Shown here: positions 63,714 to 64,000 of the stretch, one piece after another
How positions within the stretch are numbered: the first letter of the stretch is position 1
How the letters are laid out: each line of letters opens with the position of its first letter
NCBI GenBank assembly: GCA_002471575.1
Contig: DKQG01000053.1
Span: 1-64,000 of the forward strand
Direction of reading: 5' to 3'
Length of the DNA stretch: 64,000 bases
Source of the DNA: Alphaproteobacteria bacterium UBA7314
GTDB lineage: Bacteria; Pseudomonadota; Alphaproteobacteria; MPNO01; UBA830
Notes under the pieces: generated by a model
Database searches by the model: none
The model's input: the letters and a program-made list of their open reading frames with translations, nothing else
What the model was told of the DNA's origin: nothing
Position numbers and translations under genes: made by a program

Positions 63714-63903
63714 GGTGGATGGATAGACCATTTTCATGATCGAAGCGCAAACTTATGGCACGTGTACTTATTGTCCTACCCCTTACACAGGGCCGTAATT
63801 TTTAGGTACCAAATGGGTATGGACAAATTTTCCATTTTTCTGTGTTTTGATTCTTAGATCTGTTATAAGGGCTATGTGTTGAGGAGGAAATTAGGTTTTT
63901 ATT

Positions 63904-64000
63904 ATGGACAAAACTCTACTACTAAACCCTTCAGATTATGTGGGCGTCACATTCTGGATCATCTCGGCAGCAATGGTTGCCGCAACATTCTTCTTTTGGG
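63904..64000 (+). CDS. Proteorhodopsin-like protein, N-terminus (cut by window edge)
   Basis: The 32 codons before the edge encode MDKTLLLNPSDYVGVTFWII followed by SAAMVAATFFFW. The SDY-GV-FW-ISAAM-AAT-FF pattern is the start of helix A of light-driven proton-pumping proteorhodopsins, where the family reads LDASDYVGVTFWLISAAM or close. AGG at 63893-63895 and GAGGAGG at 63881-63887 serve as ribosome sites. The preceding 190 bases are AT-rich with TATAAG at 63864. Light-sensing or pump residues (DTE motif) lie outside the window. Confidence 0.82.
   Translation, partial: MDKTLLLNPSDYVGVTFWIISAAMVAATFFFW

Overview
The window is a stretch of an alphaproteobacterial chromosome, most like Rhodospirillales and probably from a sunlit marine habitat. 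The evidence is gene order (XRE regulator-metK-trmB, rimP-nusA-ylxR-infB-rbfA-truB-rpsO-pnp, rpsT-rhodanese-dnaA-dnaN-recF-gyrB, ubiE-ubiB-coaBC-dut), lineage-marker families (Irr, MmcB, RegB/RegA, two-domain YlxR), and a proteorhodopsin-like N-terminus cut off by the right edge.

Layout. 1-12.4 kb: XRE regulator, metK, trmB, then the translation/RNA-metabolism operon ending with pnp. 12.4-17.4 kb: an NMO-like flavoprotein, then an iron/peroxide module (Irr, rubrerythrin, GlpC-like Fe-S protein, DUF3501) with a near-perfect Irr box before rubrerythrin. 17.4-25.6 kb: SH3 protein, hydroxyacid dehydrogenase, a minus-strand run dsrE-moeB-dut-coaBC-(gap)-ubiB-ubiE, then mutM. 25.7-36 kb: rpsT and the dnaA-dnaN-recF-gyrB block, a GNAT enzyme and a class A PBP. 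36-41.6 kb: an internally deleted MFS transporter, DapA-like aldolase, YcgN, SCO, ankyrin protein, a decayed cobD and an ABC exporter. 41.7-45 kb: a RegB/RegA redox two-component system overlapping an HPr-kinase-like gene with a degenerate P-loop, then a nucleotidyltransferase remnant. 45-57.7 kb: a partly ruined surface-polysaccharide locus. UXS, two asparagine synthases, a bi-domain oxidoreductase, a heparinase-like protein, GmhA and HldE are intact. A glycosyltransferase start, an FkbM methyltransferase, a UGD start and a glycosyltransferase end are broken. 57.8-64 kb: SOS-linked mmcB, two tandem tiny ORFs, a TPR-methyltransferase, a dead CheY-like gene, a His-rich EutA, a bicupin and the rhodopsin start.

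Two themes stand out. First, many recognisable but broken genes (cobD, MFS, nucleotidyltransferase, two glycosyltransferase pieces, FkbM, UGD, CheY-like) lie between 36 and 60.5 kb, while the housekeeping half is intact. This suggests ongoing gene loss in accessory functions. Second, several control elements can be read directly: a SAM/SAH-riboswitch-like sequence plus terminator-like hairpin before metK, Irr boxes, a TetR-type dyad, a LexA-like box at mmcB and an RNA stem before pnp. All functional calls come from reading sequence and translations; no database search was run.
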